Shown one piece after another: positions 44,015 through 55,026 of a stretch of 64,000 nt of DNA. The position numbers and the translations under genes were made by a program. The notes below the pieces were generated by a model. The model did no database searches, had not been told where the DNA came from, and was given only the letters and a program-made list of their open reading frames with translations. Source of the stretch: Actinomycetes bacterium. GTDB lineage: Bacteria; Actinomycetota; Acidimicrobiia; Acidimicrobiales; Ilumatobacteraceae. How positions within the stretch are numbered: position 1 is the stretch's first letter; the number at the start of each line of letters is the position of its first letter. The stretch spans positions 29,540 through 93,539 of the forward strand of contig JANYCT010000053.1 in assembly GCA_025360105.1 (NCBI GenBank). The letters run 5' to 3'.

Positions 44015-45169
44015 TCAGTCGCTGACGCCGATGCCTTGGGGCAGCCGTTCGGGACCCCAGCCGAGCAGCATCATTGCCTGGCGGCAGGCAAAGCGGTCGG
44101 TCATTCCGCTGACATAGCGCACCGCAGCGTGCAATGCGTCGGGTCCGCCGGCGTTCAGGCCGGGGGCCGGGGGCGCAGTGCCGAGTACATCGTCGTCGGC
44201 GGGCAGCAGATTGGGCCGGTCGGCGTAGTGCTCCACGAGCGCCTGCAGCAGTGAGATCACCGCCGTTGCCTGTGCAAGCGATGCCGGGCGCAGATACACC
44301 TGCTCGTAGTTGAACTGGCGGAACGCGGCCAGGGCGGCGGCGTGATCATCGAGCATGCCGATGCGTGCGGTGAGCGCGGTGGCGTCGATCATCGCGCGGA
44401 TGAAGGCACCGAGTTGGCGTGACCGCGTGACCCCACATCGGTCCCGTACCAACGCTGGCAGCATCGATGGCGTGACGATTCCGGCGGCCACGGCATCCTC
44501 GAAGTCGTGACAGACATAGGCAATGCGATCGGCCCACGAGACAACCTCGCCCTCGGGCGTGCCCGGGGCAGGGCGCGACCACGAGTGGTTGCGGATGCCG
44601 TCGAGCGTCTCATTGCATAAGTTAAGTGAACCGAGGGTGACATCGGCTCCCCAGACTGCGTGGTCGTAGCCACTGGGCAGGTAGGGCGACAGTGCATCCT
44701 CGCTGGCGTGTCCGCCAGGCCCGTGTCCGCAGTCGTGGCCGAGTGCGATTGCCTCGGTGAGTGCCACGTTCAACCCGAGGGCGCGAGCGATGGACACGGC
44801 CACTTGCGCGACTTCGAGCGCATGCGTGAGCCGGGTGCGCTGGTGATCATCGGGGAAAACGAAGACCTGGGTCTTGCCGGCCAGCCGCCGAAAGGCTGCG
44901 GCGTGCAGGATGCGGTCGCGGTCGCGTTCGAAGCATGTGCGGTATGGATCGGCTGCTTCGTCCACGTCGCGGTTACCGGCGTCGGCGGCACGGGTGGCCA
45001 ACAGTGACATCGACGCGTCCTGGGTCTCTTCGCTGCGCCGACGATCGACGACCGTGCTGGTGCCCGGTCCGGCCCACGAGTCGCGATGCGCCAATTGAAT
45101 ACCGGCCACCTTATGGCCCGACATGGTGGATGCCCAGCGCTGGGCGCGCTCCTGAGTCGACTCGTCCAT
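44015..45169 (-). CDS. dgt: deoxyguanosinetriphosphate triphosphohydrolase-like HD protein
   Basis: 384 residues. Hydrolyses dNTPs (dGTP in the best known members) to nucleoside and triphosphate, or a related nucleotide. Metal site: H116 in RTRLTHALEVAQ, H145-D146 in IALGHDCGHG, and a later Asp in VVSWADRIAYVCHD. FRRLAGKTQVF is the family substrate region. Start ATG 45169; divergent from obgE, with 67 bases between. Confidence 0.88.
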   Translation of the reverse strand: MDESTQERAQRWASTMSGHKVAGIQLAHRDSWAGPGTSTVVDRRRSEETQDASMSLLATRAADAGNRDVDEAADPYRTCFERDRDRILHAAAFRRLAGKTQVFVFPDDHQRTRLTHALEVAQVAVSIARALGLNVALTEAIALGHDCGHGPGGHASEDALSPYLPSGYDHAVWGADVTLGSLNLCNETLDGIRNHSWSRPAPGTPEGEVVSWADRIAYVCHDFEDAVAAGIVTPSMLPALVRDRCGVTRSRQLGAFIRAMIDATALTARIGMLDDHAAALAAFRQFNYEQVYLRPASLAQATAVISLLQALVEHYADRPNLLPADDDVLGTAPPAPGLNAGGPDALHAAVRYVSGMTDRFACRQAMMLLGWGPERLPQGIGVSD

Positions 45170-45236
45170 GACCGGCAGGATACGCACTGCAATCCGAGAG
45201 CGCCTCGTACCCCCGACAGATAGCCTGCTCAGGGCC

Positions 45237-46478
45237 ATGAGTGGATTTGTCGACGAAGCCCAACTGAACGTACGCGGCGGCGATGGTGGTGCGGGCTGCG
45301 TGTCGTTCCGCCGAGAAGGCCCCGAGGCAATGGGCGGACCCAACGGTGGCGACGGCGGCAAGGGTGGCGACGTCTGGATGGTTGCGAGTCGCAATGTTGC
45401 TTCGCTGCTTGCGTTCCGCGACCATCCCCATCGCCGGGCCAAGGACGGAATCAACGGCAAGGGTAAGGATCAGCATGGCAAGCGGGGCGAGAGCATCGAG
45501 GTCATGGTGCCCGAAGGCACTATCGCCCGCGATCTGTACACCGGCGAACTGCTTGCCGACCTCGTGCATCATGGCGACCGCTGGTTGGCGGCGCCGGGAG
45601 GTCGTGGTGGGCGCGGCAACGCGAAGTTCTGGTCGAACCGGCGGCGTGCGCCCAACTATGCCGAGCAGGGCGAGTATGGCCAAGAGCACTGGCTCAAGCT
45701 CGATCTCAAGCTGATGGCCGATATCGCCCTCGTCGGTTTCCCGAACGCCGGCAAGAGCACGCTGATCAGCAGCATCAGCGCCGCCAAGCCCAAGATCGCG
45801 GCGTATCCGTTCACCACCCTCGAGCCGCATCTGGGTGTTGTCCGCCTCGACAGCGATACCGAGTTCATCGTGGCTGACATTCCCGGTCTCATCGAAGGTG
45901 CCAGCGAGGGCAGGGGACTCGGTCATCAGTTTCTCCGCCACATCGAGCGGGCTCGCGTGCTGTGCGTGCTCGTCGATCTCGATCCAGTCGATGGTGTGCC
46001 ACCAGCCGAACAAGAGCGCATCCTGCTCGGCGAGTTGGGCAACTACGAACCTGAGTTGCTCGAGCGCCCACGGATCGTGGTGGGTACCAAGAATGACATG
46101 GGTGCCGATACCGAATGGGATGGTTTGCGCATCAGTGCCATCACCACCGACGGTCTGCGCGACCTCGTGGGCAAGATGGCCGCGCTGGTGCACAAGGTGC
46201 GACAGGAACAGCCCGTGCAGGAGGGCATTGTCATCATCCGCCCCGAGGTCGATGGCGCAGTCGTCGAACGCATCGACGAGAACCAGTTCCGGGTACGTGG
46301 CCGCAACGTGGAACGCGTGGTGGCGCTCAACGATGTCACTACTCCCGAGGCGTTGAATTGGATTGACGAGCGACTCAAGAAACTTGGCGTCGATCGGCTG
46401 CTCAGCCGCTCGGGCGCTCAGGAGGGCGACGTGATCTGGATCGGTGCGTTCAGCTTCGAGTACGAACCGGATCTGTAG
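45237..46478 (+). CDS. obgE: GTPase ObgE/CgtA
   Basis: 413 residues. Ribosome-assembly and stringent-response GTPase. Glycine-rich Obg fold 1-160 (RGGDGGAGCVSFRREGPE, GGPNGGDGGKGGDVW), G domain with G1 GFPNAGKST (167-175), G3 VADIPGLIEGASEGRGLG, G4 TKND, and an OCT domain at the C-terminus (VVERIDENQFRVRG onward). The stop abuts the proB ATG. rplU-rpmA-obgE-proB is a conserved order, here interrupted by the reverse dgt gene. Confidence 0.97.
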   Translation: MSGFVDEAQLNVRGGDGGAGCVSFRREGPEAMGGPNGGDGGKGGDVWMVASRNVASLLAFRDHPHRRAKDGINGKGKDQHGKRGESIEVMVPEGTIARDLYTGELLADLVHHGDRWLAAPGGRGGRGNAKFWSNRRRAPNYAEQGEYGQEHWLKLDLKLMADIALVGFPNAGKSTLISSISAAKPKIAAYPFTTLEPHLGVVRLDSDTEFIVADIPGLIEGASEGRGLGHQFLRHIERARVLCVLVDLDPVDGVPPAEQERILLGELGNYEPELLERPRIVVGTKNDMGADTEWDGLRISAITTDGLRDLVGKMAALVHKVRQEQPVQEGIVIIRPEVDGAVVERIDENQFRVRGRNVERVVALNDVTTPEALNWIDERLKKLGVDRLLSRSGAQEGDVIWIGAFSFEYEPDL

Positions 46479-47567
46479 ATGCGTGTCGTTGCCAAGGTCG
46501 GAACCTCGTCACTGACTGATGCGCGCGGTGTTGTGCAAAGCGATGTCATCGCGTCGTTATGTGATCAGATTGCGATGTTGCGCGGCCAGGGTCACGAGGT
46601 TGTCTTCGTCAGCTCGGGGGCTATCTCGGCTGGGGTCGCGGTGCTCGGACTCGAGGCCCGACCCACCGAGGTCCTCACCCTGCAGGCGCTTGCTGCGGCT
46701 GGGCAACCGCGGCTGATGCAGGAGTATTCGCAAAGCCTTGCCCGTCATGGTCTGGTCGCCGCACAGGTGCTGGTGGTGCCGCATGACTTCGCCAACCGCC
46801 GCCAGTATCTGCATGCACGCGACACCTTGGTGCGCATGCTCGAACTGGGGTGCGTGCCCATCGTGAACGAGAACGACACGGTTGCGAGCGATGAGATTCG
46901 CTATGGCGACAACGATCGCATTGCTGCACTCGTGGCCCACAATGTGAGCGCCGACATGTTGGTGTTGCTCACCGATATGGAAGGTCTCTACACCTCCGAT
47001 CCGCGTACCGACCCGTCGGCCGAATTGATCTCCGAGGTCGCCGCCGACGATCCGCTGCTGGCCGTCACCGCTGGCGCTACGGGCTCGAACCGGGGCAGTG
47101 GTGGCATGGCGTCCAAATTGTGGGCCGCGCGCTTGGCGAGTTGGTCGGGTGTTCGCGCGGTGATCGGGCCGGCGCTTCGGCCGAATATCCTTGTCGATGC
47201 CGTCGCTGGCGTTCGCGTGGGCACAGCCTTTGCGCCCAGCGATCGACGCCTCCCGGCGCGCAAGCTCTGGATAGGTTTCGCGAGCCAAGTCGATGGTTCG
47301 GTGACGGTTGACGCAGGCGCCTACCGAGCCCTCGTCGAGCGAGGCACATCGTTGCTGCCCGCCGGCGTCATTGCTGTCGATGGCGACTTTGATGAGGGCT
47401 CAACCATCGAGGTGCGCGACCCTGATGGCGTTGTCTTTGCGCGCGGCATGGCCGTATCACCAGCGGCGACGGTGCAAGAACACGCTGGGCGCAATACGCG
47501 TGATCTCCCGGCGCGCGTGGCCCGCGAGGTCATTCACCGCGACGATCTGGTGTTGCTACCCCACTGA
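46479..47567 (+). CDS. proB: glutamate 5-kinase
   Basis: 362 residues. First step of proline synthesis, phosphorylating glutamate. VAKVGTSSLTD, VSSGAISAGVAVLG, NENDTVASDEIRYGDND and GTGGMxxK-like RGSGGMASKLWAARLAS are kinase motifs. The C-terminal about 90 residues are a PUA domain (LLPAGVIAVDGDFDEGSTIE). Begins immediately after obgE. Its last 12 bases overlap the end of murJ on the other strand. Confidence 0.95.
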   Translation: MRVVAKVGTSSLTDARGVVQSDVIASLCDQIAMLRGQGHEVVFVSSGAISAGVAVLGLEARPTEVLTLQALAAAGQPRLMQEYSQSLARHGLVAAQVLVVPHDFANRRQYLHARDTLVRMLELGCVPIVNENDTVASDEIRYGDNDRIAALVAHNVSADMLVLLTDMEGLYTSDPRTDPSAELISEVAADDPLLAVTAGATGSNRGSGGMASKLWAARLASWSGVRAVIGPALRPNILVDAVAGVRVGTAFAPSDRRLPARKLWIGFASQVDGSVTVDAGAYRALVERGTSLLPAGVIAVDGDFDEGSTIEVRDPDGVVFARGMAVSPAATVQEHAGRNTRDLPARVAREVIHRDDLVLLPH

Positions 47568-49211
47568 CGTGGACTTGGCCGGCATGAGCCGATTGCGCAG
47601 CGTGTCGAGTTCAGGCGCCTGCAACACAACAAGTACGGCGACGTAGACCACGGTGCCGACCATGGTCCCGACGACGGCCCGCGCGATGGCGCCCGGCCCT
47701 GAGTTTGCGCCCACCTTGGCGCTGACCCACCAGACCACTTCGGCCATGATGACTGCGGCAAGCGCCATCCTCCACAGGCTCGCGTAGATCGGGCGGAGCT
47801 CAAAGCCCTGCACCTTGTAGCTCAACACGAGCATCGCCAACGCGGCGCTGAGCAGATACGCGATCGCGAACGACAGGCCGAGGCCGAGTACGCCGTAGCG
47901 ACCCACGAGCATCCAGGCGAGCACGATGTTCAGCGCATTTTCGAACAGGTTGATGATGAACGGTGTTCGTGCGTCCTGATGCGCGTAGAAGCCACGAAGC
48001 ACAAAGAGGTACAGACTGAACCCTACGAGGCCGAGGGCGAAGCCACCGAGGGCGCGGCTCGTCGTGAGTGCCTGCGCCGCCGTGAGATGCCCGTGTTGCA
48101 AAATGCCGCCGATGATCGAACGGCGCAGGACGAACAGTCCAAGCCCCGCGGGGAGTGTGAGGAGGGCAACCATGCGGATACCGAGCGACGAACGGTCGAT
48201 GAAGGCTGCTTTGTCTCGACGGGTCACAAACCGCGCCAGTTCCGGAACGAACGTGGTGGCGATCGACATTGCGAGCAGGCCGTGCGGGAGCAGAAAGAAC
48301 GTGAACGCCGCCGTGTACGCGGTTTGGTGACCCTCGCCCGAGCCCAAGGCCAAGTTCTTCACGACGATCACGGCCACCTGATTGGCGATCACGTACCCGA
48401 GGGTCCAGCCCGACAGCTGCAGCAATTTCTTCACTGCCGGATGTCTGAAGTTGGCGTTGAACCGCAGTGGTACCTGTGCCGATTTCAGCGCCGGCCACAG
48501 GGCGAGTGCCATGACTGCGATCCCGAACGTGGCGCCGAGACCGAGCGTGTATCGCAGACGGTCATTGGTGAGCACATCGCCGAGTTGCAGCGACTTGTGA
48601 CCGACGATGCTCGGTAACAACAGCAGGCTCACGATGATGACCAGGTTCGACAGCACCGGGGCCCAGGCCGCAGCGAAGAATCGGCGGCGTGCGTTCAGCA
48701 ATGCCGCCCCGAGCGCCGAAAGTCCATAAAAGAAGATTTGGATGAGAAAGATCCGTGAGAGTGCGGTGCCGACCTTGCGGTATTGCCCGGCGTCAACCGT
48801 ATGGGGCGGGTGGATCGAAAAGAGGTGGAAGATCCATGGCGCGGCCAACATCGCCAGGGCTGTGATCGCCGTGAGCGCCAGCACAGCGACAGTGACGACT
48901 GCAGTGGTGGCGTCGTCGTCGTCTTCTTCCACGTGCTTGGTGAACAGCGGGACGAGGCTGGCTGAGAGCACACCGCCGAGCAGCAGCTCGTAGATCGCGT
49001 TCGGGCTGTTGTTGGCTCCGTCGTAGGCATCTGCGAGCGCGGTCTGACCGACGATCACGCTGAAGACGACAATACGGATGAGTCCCGTGATCCGTGAGAG
49101 CGCGGTGCCGACGGCAACAGTGACGTTGGATCGCAGCAGTCCCGCCCCAGCCGACGATGCTGTCGTGTCCGCCGGCCCCTGATCCACGACAGCATCGTAG
49201 AGCTTCGCCAT
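47556..49211 (-). CDS. murJ: lipid II flippase MurJ
   Basis: 551 residues, about 14 membrane helices, MOP/MATE-like. Moves lipid II across the membrane for wall synthesis. SNVTVAVGTALSRITGLIR, DAYDGANNSPNAIYELLLGG and later GLLAMSIATTFVPELARF fit MurJ/MviN. It lacks the cytoplasmic pseudokinase extension found in mycobacterial MviN. Convergent with proB, with a 12-base tail-to-tail overlap. Start ATG 49211; divergent from the moxR gene. Confidence 0.92.
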   Translation of the reverse strand: MAKLYDAVVDQGPADTTASSAGAGLLRSNVTVAVGTALSRITGLIRIVVFSVIVGQTALADAYDGANNSPNAIYELLLGGVLSASLVPLFTKHVEEDDDDATTAVVTVAVLALTAITALAMLAAPWIFHLFSIHPPHTVDAGQYRKVGTALSRIFLIQIFFYGLSALGAALLNARRRFFAAAWAPVLSNLVIIVSLLLLPSIVGHKSLQLGDVLTNDRLRYTLGLGATFGIAVMALALWPALKSAQVPLRFNANFRHPAVKKLLQLSGWTLGYVIANQVAVIVVKNLALGSGEGHQTAYTAAFTFFLLPHGLLAMSIATTFVPELARFVTRRDKAAFIDRSSLGIRMVALLTLPAGLGLFVLRRSIIGGILQHGHLTAAQALTTSRALGGFALGLVGFSLYLFVLRGFYAHQDARTPFIINLFENALNIVLAWMLVGRYGVLGLGLSFAIAYLLSAALAMLVLSYKVQGFELRPIYASLWRMALAAVIMAEVVWWVSAKVGANSGPGAIARAVVGTMVGTVVYVAVLVVLQAPELDTLRNRLMPAKSTSVG

Positions 49212-49285
49212 CCGCGGCGTAGCTGATGGAAGCCGTGTAACTCGATTGATGCGCTAGCAGGGTGGGCCAGTAGGGTGAGTTGGGT

Positions 49286-50158
49286 ATGGGAACCCGCTTT
49301 GAATCCGTTCAGTCGGTACGCGAAGGACTTCGCGACGAGAACTACCTTGCCGATGAAGGGATCGCTGGCGTTGTCTTTCTCGCCGATCGACTCGGCAAGC
49401 CGGTGCTCGTCGAGGGTCCAGCCGGAACCGGCAAGACCCAGTTGGCCAAGAGCGTTGCCGAGATGACCGGCGCTCGCCTGATCCGTTTGCAGTGCTACGA
49501 GGGCCTCGACGAGTCGAAGGCCCTCTACGAGTGGAACTACAAAAAGCAGCTGTTGCGCATCCAGGCCGACAAGAACAGTGACTCATGGAGCGATGTCCAC
49601 GACGACATCTTCTCTGACGAGTTCCTACTCACACGTCCACTCCTCGAAGCCATTACCGCCGACGATCCGGTGGTGTTGCTCATCGACGAGGTCGACCGCG
49701 TCGAGGTCGAGACCGAGGCGTTGCTACTCGAGATCCTGTCCGAGTATCAGGTGTCCATTCCCGAGTTGGGAACCATCACGGCCAAGCAGATCCCGTTGGT
49801 GTTTCTCACGTCGAACAACACCCGCGAGCTGTCCGAGGCGCTCAAGCGTCGCTGCCTGTACCTTCACGTGGATTACCCCGATCTCGAGCGCGAAAAGCAG
49901 ATCGTGCTCACCCGCGTGCCGGGCGTTACCGAGAACCTCGCGGATCAAATTGCGCGGATCGTGCGCAGTCTCCGCCAGCTCGACCTCAAGAAGGCGCCCA
50001 GTGTGAGCGAGACCATCGACTGGGCGCGCACGCTCGTGTTGTTGGGCGTATCGAACATCGATGCCCAGCAGGCCAAGGAGACGCTGCACGTTCTGCTCAA
50101 ATACCAGACCGACATCGCCAAGGCTGCCAAAGAGCTGTCTACCGAGTCCATCAAGTAA
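49286..50158 (+). CDS. MoxR-family AAA+ ATPase
   Basis: 290 residues. Walker A EGPAGTGKT (43-51), Walker B VVLLIDEVDRV, sensor TSNNTRELSEALKRRCLYLHV. MoxR ATPases remodel or insert cofactors into partner proteins together with a VWA protein. The next gene, 23 bases on, encodes such a partner, as in coxD-coxE. Start ATG 49286; a TTG two codons earlier is also in frame. Confidence 0.9.
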   Translation: MGTRFESVQSVREGLRDENYLADEGIAGVVFLADRLGKPVLVEGPAGTGKTQLAKSVAEMTGARLIRLQCYEGLDESKALYEWNYKKQLLRIQADKNSDSWSDVHDDIFSDEFLLTRPLLEAITADDPVVLLIDEVDRVEVETEALLLEILSEYQVSIPELGTITAKQIPLVFLTSNNTRELSEALKRRCLYLHVDYPDLEREKQIVLTRVPGVTENLADQIARIVRSLRQLDLKKAPSVSETIDWARTLVLLGVSNIDAQQAKETLHVLLKYQTDIAKAAKELSTESIK

Positions 50159-50181
50159 CTGCGCAAACAGGGTTCACGTTC

Positions 50182-51621
50182 ATGATCGATCTTCTGGCTG
50201 GTTTCGTCACCGAGCTTCGCAACGCGGGGCTACCCGTGTCGCTCACCGAGAATCTCGATGCAATGGAAGCCGTGCAGCACATCCCCATCGAGGATCGGGA
50301 GGCATTCAAGTACGCGCTCGGCGCCACGCTCGTCAAGAACAACAGCCACTGGCGAGCGTTCGAAACCGTCTTCGAGGTGTACTTCAGCCTGCGCGGGCCC
50401 GAGTACAAACTCGTCGATGGCGATGACAGCGAGCTCGACGAGATGTGGCGCGAGATGCAAGAACAGCAAGGCCAGGGCGAAGGCCGTGGCGCGGGTGGCG
50501 GCGGCATGGAGTCGCTCACTCCCGAGGAGATGATGAATCTCCTCATGAAGGCCTTGATGAAGGGTGATCAGGGCATGATGCGCGCGTTGGCCAAGCAGTC
50601 GGTGCAGCGTTTCGCGGGCATGGAGCCGGGACGTCCCGTGGGCGGCACCTACTACCTGTATCGCACACTGCGCAATCTCGATCTCGAGGGCATGCTCGAA
50701 AAGCTGATGGAAGCTAGTCGCGAAGAAGTCGGCGGCGAGCTCACCCCGCTCGAAGAACGCCTCGAGAAGGACGAATACGACAGCCGCATCGATCAGTTCA
50801 AAAAGGAGATTGAGGCCGAGATCCGGCGTCGGCTCGTAGCCGATCGCGGTGCTGAGGCGATGGCCAAGACATTGCGCAAGCCGTTGCCAGAAGACGTCGA
50901 GTTCATGCACGCGTCGCGCGACGAAATGCAGAACCTGAAGAAGTCGCTGTATCCGCTGACCCGCAAGCTGGCGGCACGCCTGGCGCGTAAGCGTCGTCAT
51001 GGTCGCAAGGGTCCGCTTGATTTCCGCAACACCGTGCGTCACTCACTGTCATATGGCGGCGTGCCTGCCGAGCCCAAGTTCAAGTACCCCCGCCCGGCCA
51101 AACCCGAGCTCATGGTGGTTGCCGATATCAGCGGTTCGGTCGCAGCGTTCGCACGATTCACGCTAATGCTCGTGTACGCGATCCAAGGACAGTTCTCCAA
51201 GGTGCGCTCGTTCGTGTTCATCGACGGCATCGACGAGGTCACCGACTACTTCAAGGGTGTCGAAGACATCAGCGAGGCTATCCATCGCGTCAACACCGAG
51301 GCCGATGTCGTGTGGGTCGATGGTCACAGCGACTACGGCCACGCGTTCGAGGTGTTCTGGGAGCGCTACGGCAAAGACATCGGGCCCAAGACCACGGTGC
51401 TCTTGCTCGGCGACGCGCGCAACAACTATCACGCCAGCCAGGCCTGGGTCGTGAAGAACATCCAGCAGAAGGCACGGCATGTGTATTGGCTCAACCCCGA
51501 GCCGCGCAGCTACTGGAACACCGGCGATTCCATCGTCGGCGATTACGGCACCCACACCGATGGCGTGTATGAATGCCGCAACTTGCGTCAGCTCGAAGCC
51601 TTCGTCGAGAAACTCGCCTGA
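50182..51621 (+). CDS. CoxE-like VWA-domain protein
   Basis: 479 residues. The N-terminal third is helical; residues about 90-115 are Gln/Gly-rich (EQQGQGEGRGAGGGGMESL). The C-terminal VWA domain has a MIDAS site: VVADISGSVAAF (about 312-323, DxSxS), with later Thr/Asp in GHSDYGHAFE and LLLGDARNNYH. Paired with the MoxR ATPase upstream. In carbon monoxide dehydrogenase clusters this pair matures the enzyme, but no such target is in the window; the pair may serve something else. Confidence 0.88.
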   Translation: MIDLLAGFVTELRNAGLPVSLTENLDAMEAVQHIPIEDREAFKYALGATLVKNNSHWRAFETVFEVYFSLRGPEYKLVDGDDSELDEMWREMQEQQGQGEGRGAGGGGMESLTPEEMMNLLMKALMKGDQGMMRALAKQSVQRFAGMEPGRPVGGTYYLYRTLRNLDLEGMLEKLMEASREEVGGELTPLEERLEKDEYDSRIDQFKKEIEAEIRRRLVADRGAEAMAKTLRKPLPEDVEFMHASRDEMQNLKKSLYPLTRKLAARLARKRRHGRKGPLDFRNTVRHSLSYGGVPAEPKFKYPRPAKPELMVVADISGSVAAFARFTLMLVYAIQGQFSKVRSFVFIDGIDEVTDYFKGVEDISEAIHRVNTEADVVWVDGHSDYGHAFEVFWERYGKDIGPKTTVLLLGDARNNYHASQAWVVKNIQQKARHVYWLNPEPRSYWNTGDSIVGDYGTHTDGVYECRNLRQLEAFVEKLA

Positions 51622-51640
51622 GCCGTTCACCGGCGTGGCC

Positions 51641-51919
51641 TCACGGTCCGCCGCTGAGCGACCACGTAAACCAATGCATTGCGTTGGCCTTCGACTCCAG
51701 CACCGTTGGCGTCGGCCCCTGGCAGCCGCCGTTCGGCCACGCGCGGGTGGATGTGAAGAGCGTGTCACCGCGACGTGACTCGCCGATCGCGTGCATCGGT
51801 CCGTACGCATCGACCGTCGCCTGGTCGACCTTCTCACCGCTCTTTTGGAAGCTGCGCCCGCACAACTCGGCGATGTTGGGGTGGCGCAGCGACGGCACGA
51901 CCCAGTGCACGAGAGCCAT
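51641..51919 (-). CDS. small protein of unknown function
   Basis: 92 residues. I do not recognise it. Over 80% of third codon positions are G or C, as in true genes here, which supports coding. The start is fixed by an in-frame TAG four codons upstream and GGGCGGG before the ATG. The sequence has three Trp-rich spots (LVHWVVPSL, RAWPNGG, MHWFTWSL) and two Cys, with no signal peptide. Convergent with the VWA gene, whose stop is 20 bases away. Confidence 0.55.
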   Translation of the reverse strand: MALVHWVVPSLRHPNIAELCGRSFQKSGEKVDQATVDAYGPMHAIGESRRGDTLFTSTRAWPNGGCQGPTPTVLESKANAMHWFTWSLSGGP

Positions 51920-52226
51920 CCCGCCCAGCTAGTGCTGCCGACAGAGAACATGTCGTGGGGCGGCTGGTGTCCCGCTCGGTGTTCGCAGAAGCGGTAGCGG
52001 TCGCCCACACAGATTCTGTCCGAGCGAACAGGTCGAAACTCGACACTTTCCCTCGGCCAAAGCTGGCAGCGCAGCCCGATGAGGTGGACAGAACTGACAT
52101 GTCTTTCGAAATCCGTCATCTGTCGTTGACAAATGTGTCAATCACAGATGACGGATCTGGTCGAACAACAGGTAGGTGGACGTCGGGAGCGACCGACCTT
52201 CGCGAGGTTTGCCTCGATCTGTTGAT
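51920..52226. other. 307-base stretch without a gene, containing a long hairpin
   Basis: No reading frame here looks coding. It holds a 46-base hairpin at 52111-52156 and lies between the starts and ends of two reverse-strand genes. Confidence 0.5.
52111..52156. repeat. 46-base near-perfect hairpin (inverted repeat)
   Basis: Arms of 21 bases (52111-52131 and 52136-52156) differ only at two adjacent positions; the loop is aatg. The outer 13 bases ATCCGTCATCTGT match exactly, and the inner part contains TTGACA facing TGTCAA. No T-run follows, so it is not a standard terminator. It might be a palindromic mobile repeat, a regulator site or an RNA stem. Confidence 0.85.
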
Positions 52227-52684
52227 CTACTCGAATGAGGAATCGAAGCGCGACGTCGCTTCGCTGATGAAGCCCGGGCCGAATTCGCTTTCTCCATCCG
52301 TGCGGTACTTGACGAAGAGCTCCTCGAAACCGCCAGGGACAAAGGTCACGATCAAGTCCGCCGGGTCCGGTGTCGCGTTGCGGTATCCATGGCGAACCCC
52401 ACGCGGGACGCGGACGAAATCACCGGGATGCAGCGTCACGATGCGGCCATCGAGCATGAACTCGAGCTCGCCGGAGCGCACAAGAAAGGTTTCCTCGAAT
52501 GAGCCATGCTGGTGAATCGCAAAGTTGTTGTCGGCAGCATCGCCGGCAACTTTCGACGGAGCGACGAGCCACGCCAGAACGGAATACTCACCACCCGTCA
52601 CCGCGGACGACACCATCACTCGACCGCGGTCGTCGCCGTCTTCGAAGACGACTCCGTCTCGTGCCCCTACCACTGCGTCGTGCA

Positions 52685-52685
<1 letters not shown>
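52227..52685 (-). CDS. cupin-domain protein
   Basis: 152 residues, one beta barrel. Motif 1 IHQHGSFEETFLVRSGELEF carries the His and Glu metal ligands; motif 2 is DFVRVPRGVRHGYRN with the last His. A metal-dependent dioxygenase, isomerase or sensor role is possible. Its ATG shares a base with the guaB stop (TGATG), so it is translated with guaB. That pairing is not one I know from other genomes. Confidence 0.8.
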
Positions 52686-54247
<1,562 letters not shown>

Positions 54248-54359
54248 CTACGTGCGAGCGTCTTCGCACGCCGAGCGTTTGAACGAAAAGTCAGCAAATT
54301 CTGTGGATCATGGGTTGGGTCGCAGCGGTCGGTATTCGGCCGCGTACCCTTGAGGTTCT

Positions 54360-55010
54360 GTGACACGCCTGATCCTTGTTCGCCACGGCGAATCGAATAC
54401 CACCGTTGCCCGCCGCATCGGCGGCTTCCGGACCTGTTCGGGGTTGTCGCCGCTCGGCCGTGAACAGGCGGAGCGGCTGCGGGATCGGCTGGCGTCGACT
54501 GGAGAGATCGCTGCCGACGCATTGATCAGCAGCCAGTTCGCCCGTGCGCGTGAGACAGCCGAGATCATTGCTCCCGCGTTGGGAGGTCTACCGATCGAGA
54601 TCATCGAGGGCTTTGGTGAGCACGACCCCGGCGACGAGTGTGACGGTCTCACGTTCGACGAGTACGTCGAGCGCTATGGCAGCCACGACTGGGAGTCCGA
54701 TCCTTTCACCGTTGGTTTTCCCGGTGGCGAGACGTTGGCCGCGTTCCACCTGCGCGTCGGTGAGGCAATCTCGCAGACGGTGCGTCGCTACGAAGGCAAG
54801 TCCGTGGTGGTCGCGTGCCATGGTGGCGTGGTGGACGCAGCGCTACGCCAGGCGTTGCGCACAGCGCAATTAGGGGTGTTCGAGATCAACACGTTGAATA
54901 CCTCGATAACCGAAATGCACCTGGTGAAACCGGGCCGTTGGAAGCTGGTGCGGTACAACGATCACGCACATTTAGCCGGACTCGTGAAAGAGACTCCGAG
55001 AAACAGTTGA
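54360..55010 (+). CDS. histidine phosphatase (phosphoglycerate-mutase-like) family protein
   Basis: 216 residues. LILVRHGESNTT holds the phospho-accepting His with its Arg; the second Arg is in SSQFARARETAEI and the second His in VVVACHGGVVDAALR. Metabolite or protein phosphatase; substrate unknown. Start GTG 54360, divergent from guaB. Since gpmI is present elsewhere, this is probably not the glycolytic mutase. Confidence 0.88.
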   Translation: MTRLILVRHGESNTTVARRIGGFRTCSGLSPLGREQAERLRDRLASTGEIAADALISSQFARARETAEIIAPALGGLPIEIIEGFGEHDPGDECDGLTFDEYVERYGSHDWESDPFTVGFPGGETLAAFHLRVGEAISQTVRRYEGKSVVVACHGGVVDAALRQALRTAQLGVFEINTLNTSITEMHLVKPGRWKLVRYNDHAHLAGLVKETPRNS

Positions 55011-55026
55011 GCTCAACCCGGCCGAA

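Noticed and set aside
44015..45460. Longer dgt starting at 45460
   Set aside because: The extra 97 codons are obgE read backwards and contain Pro/Ser runs; the HD-protein homology begins after 45169.
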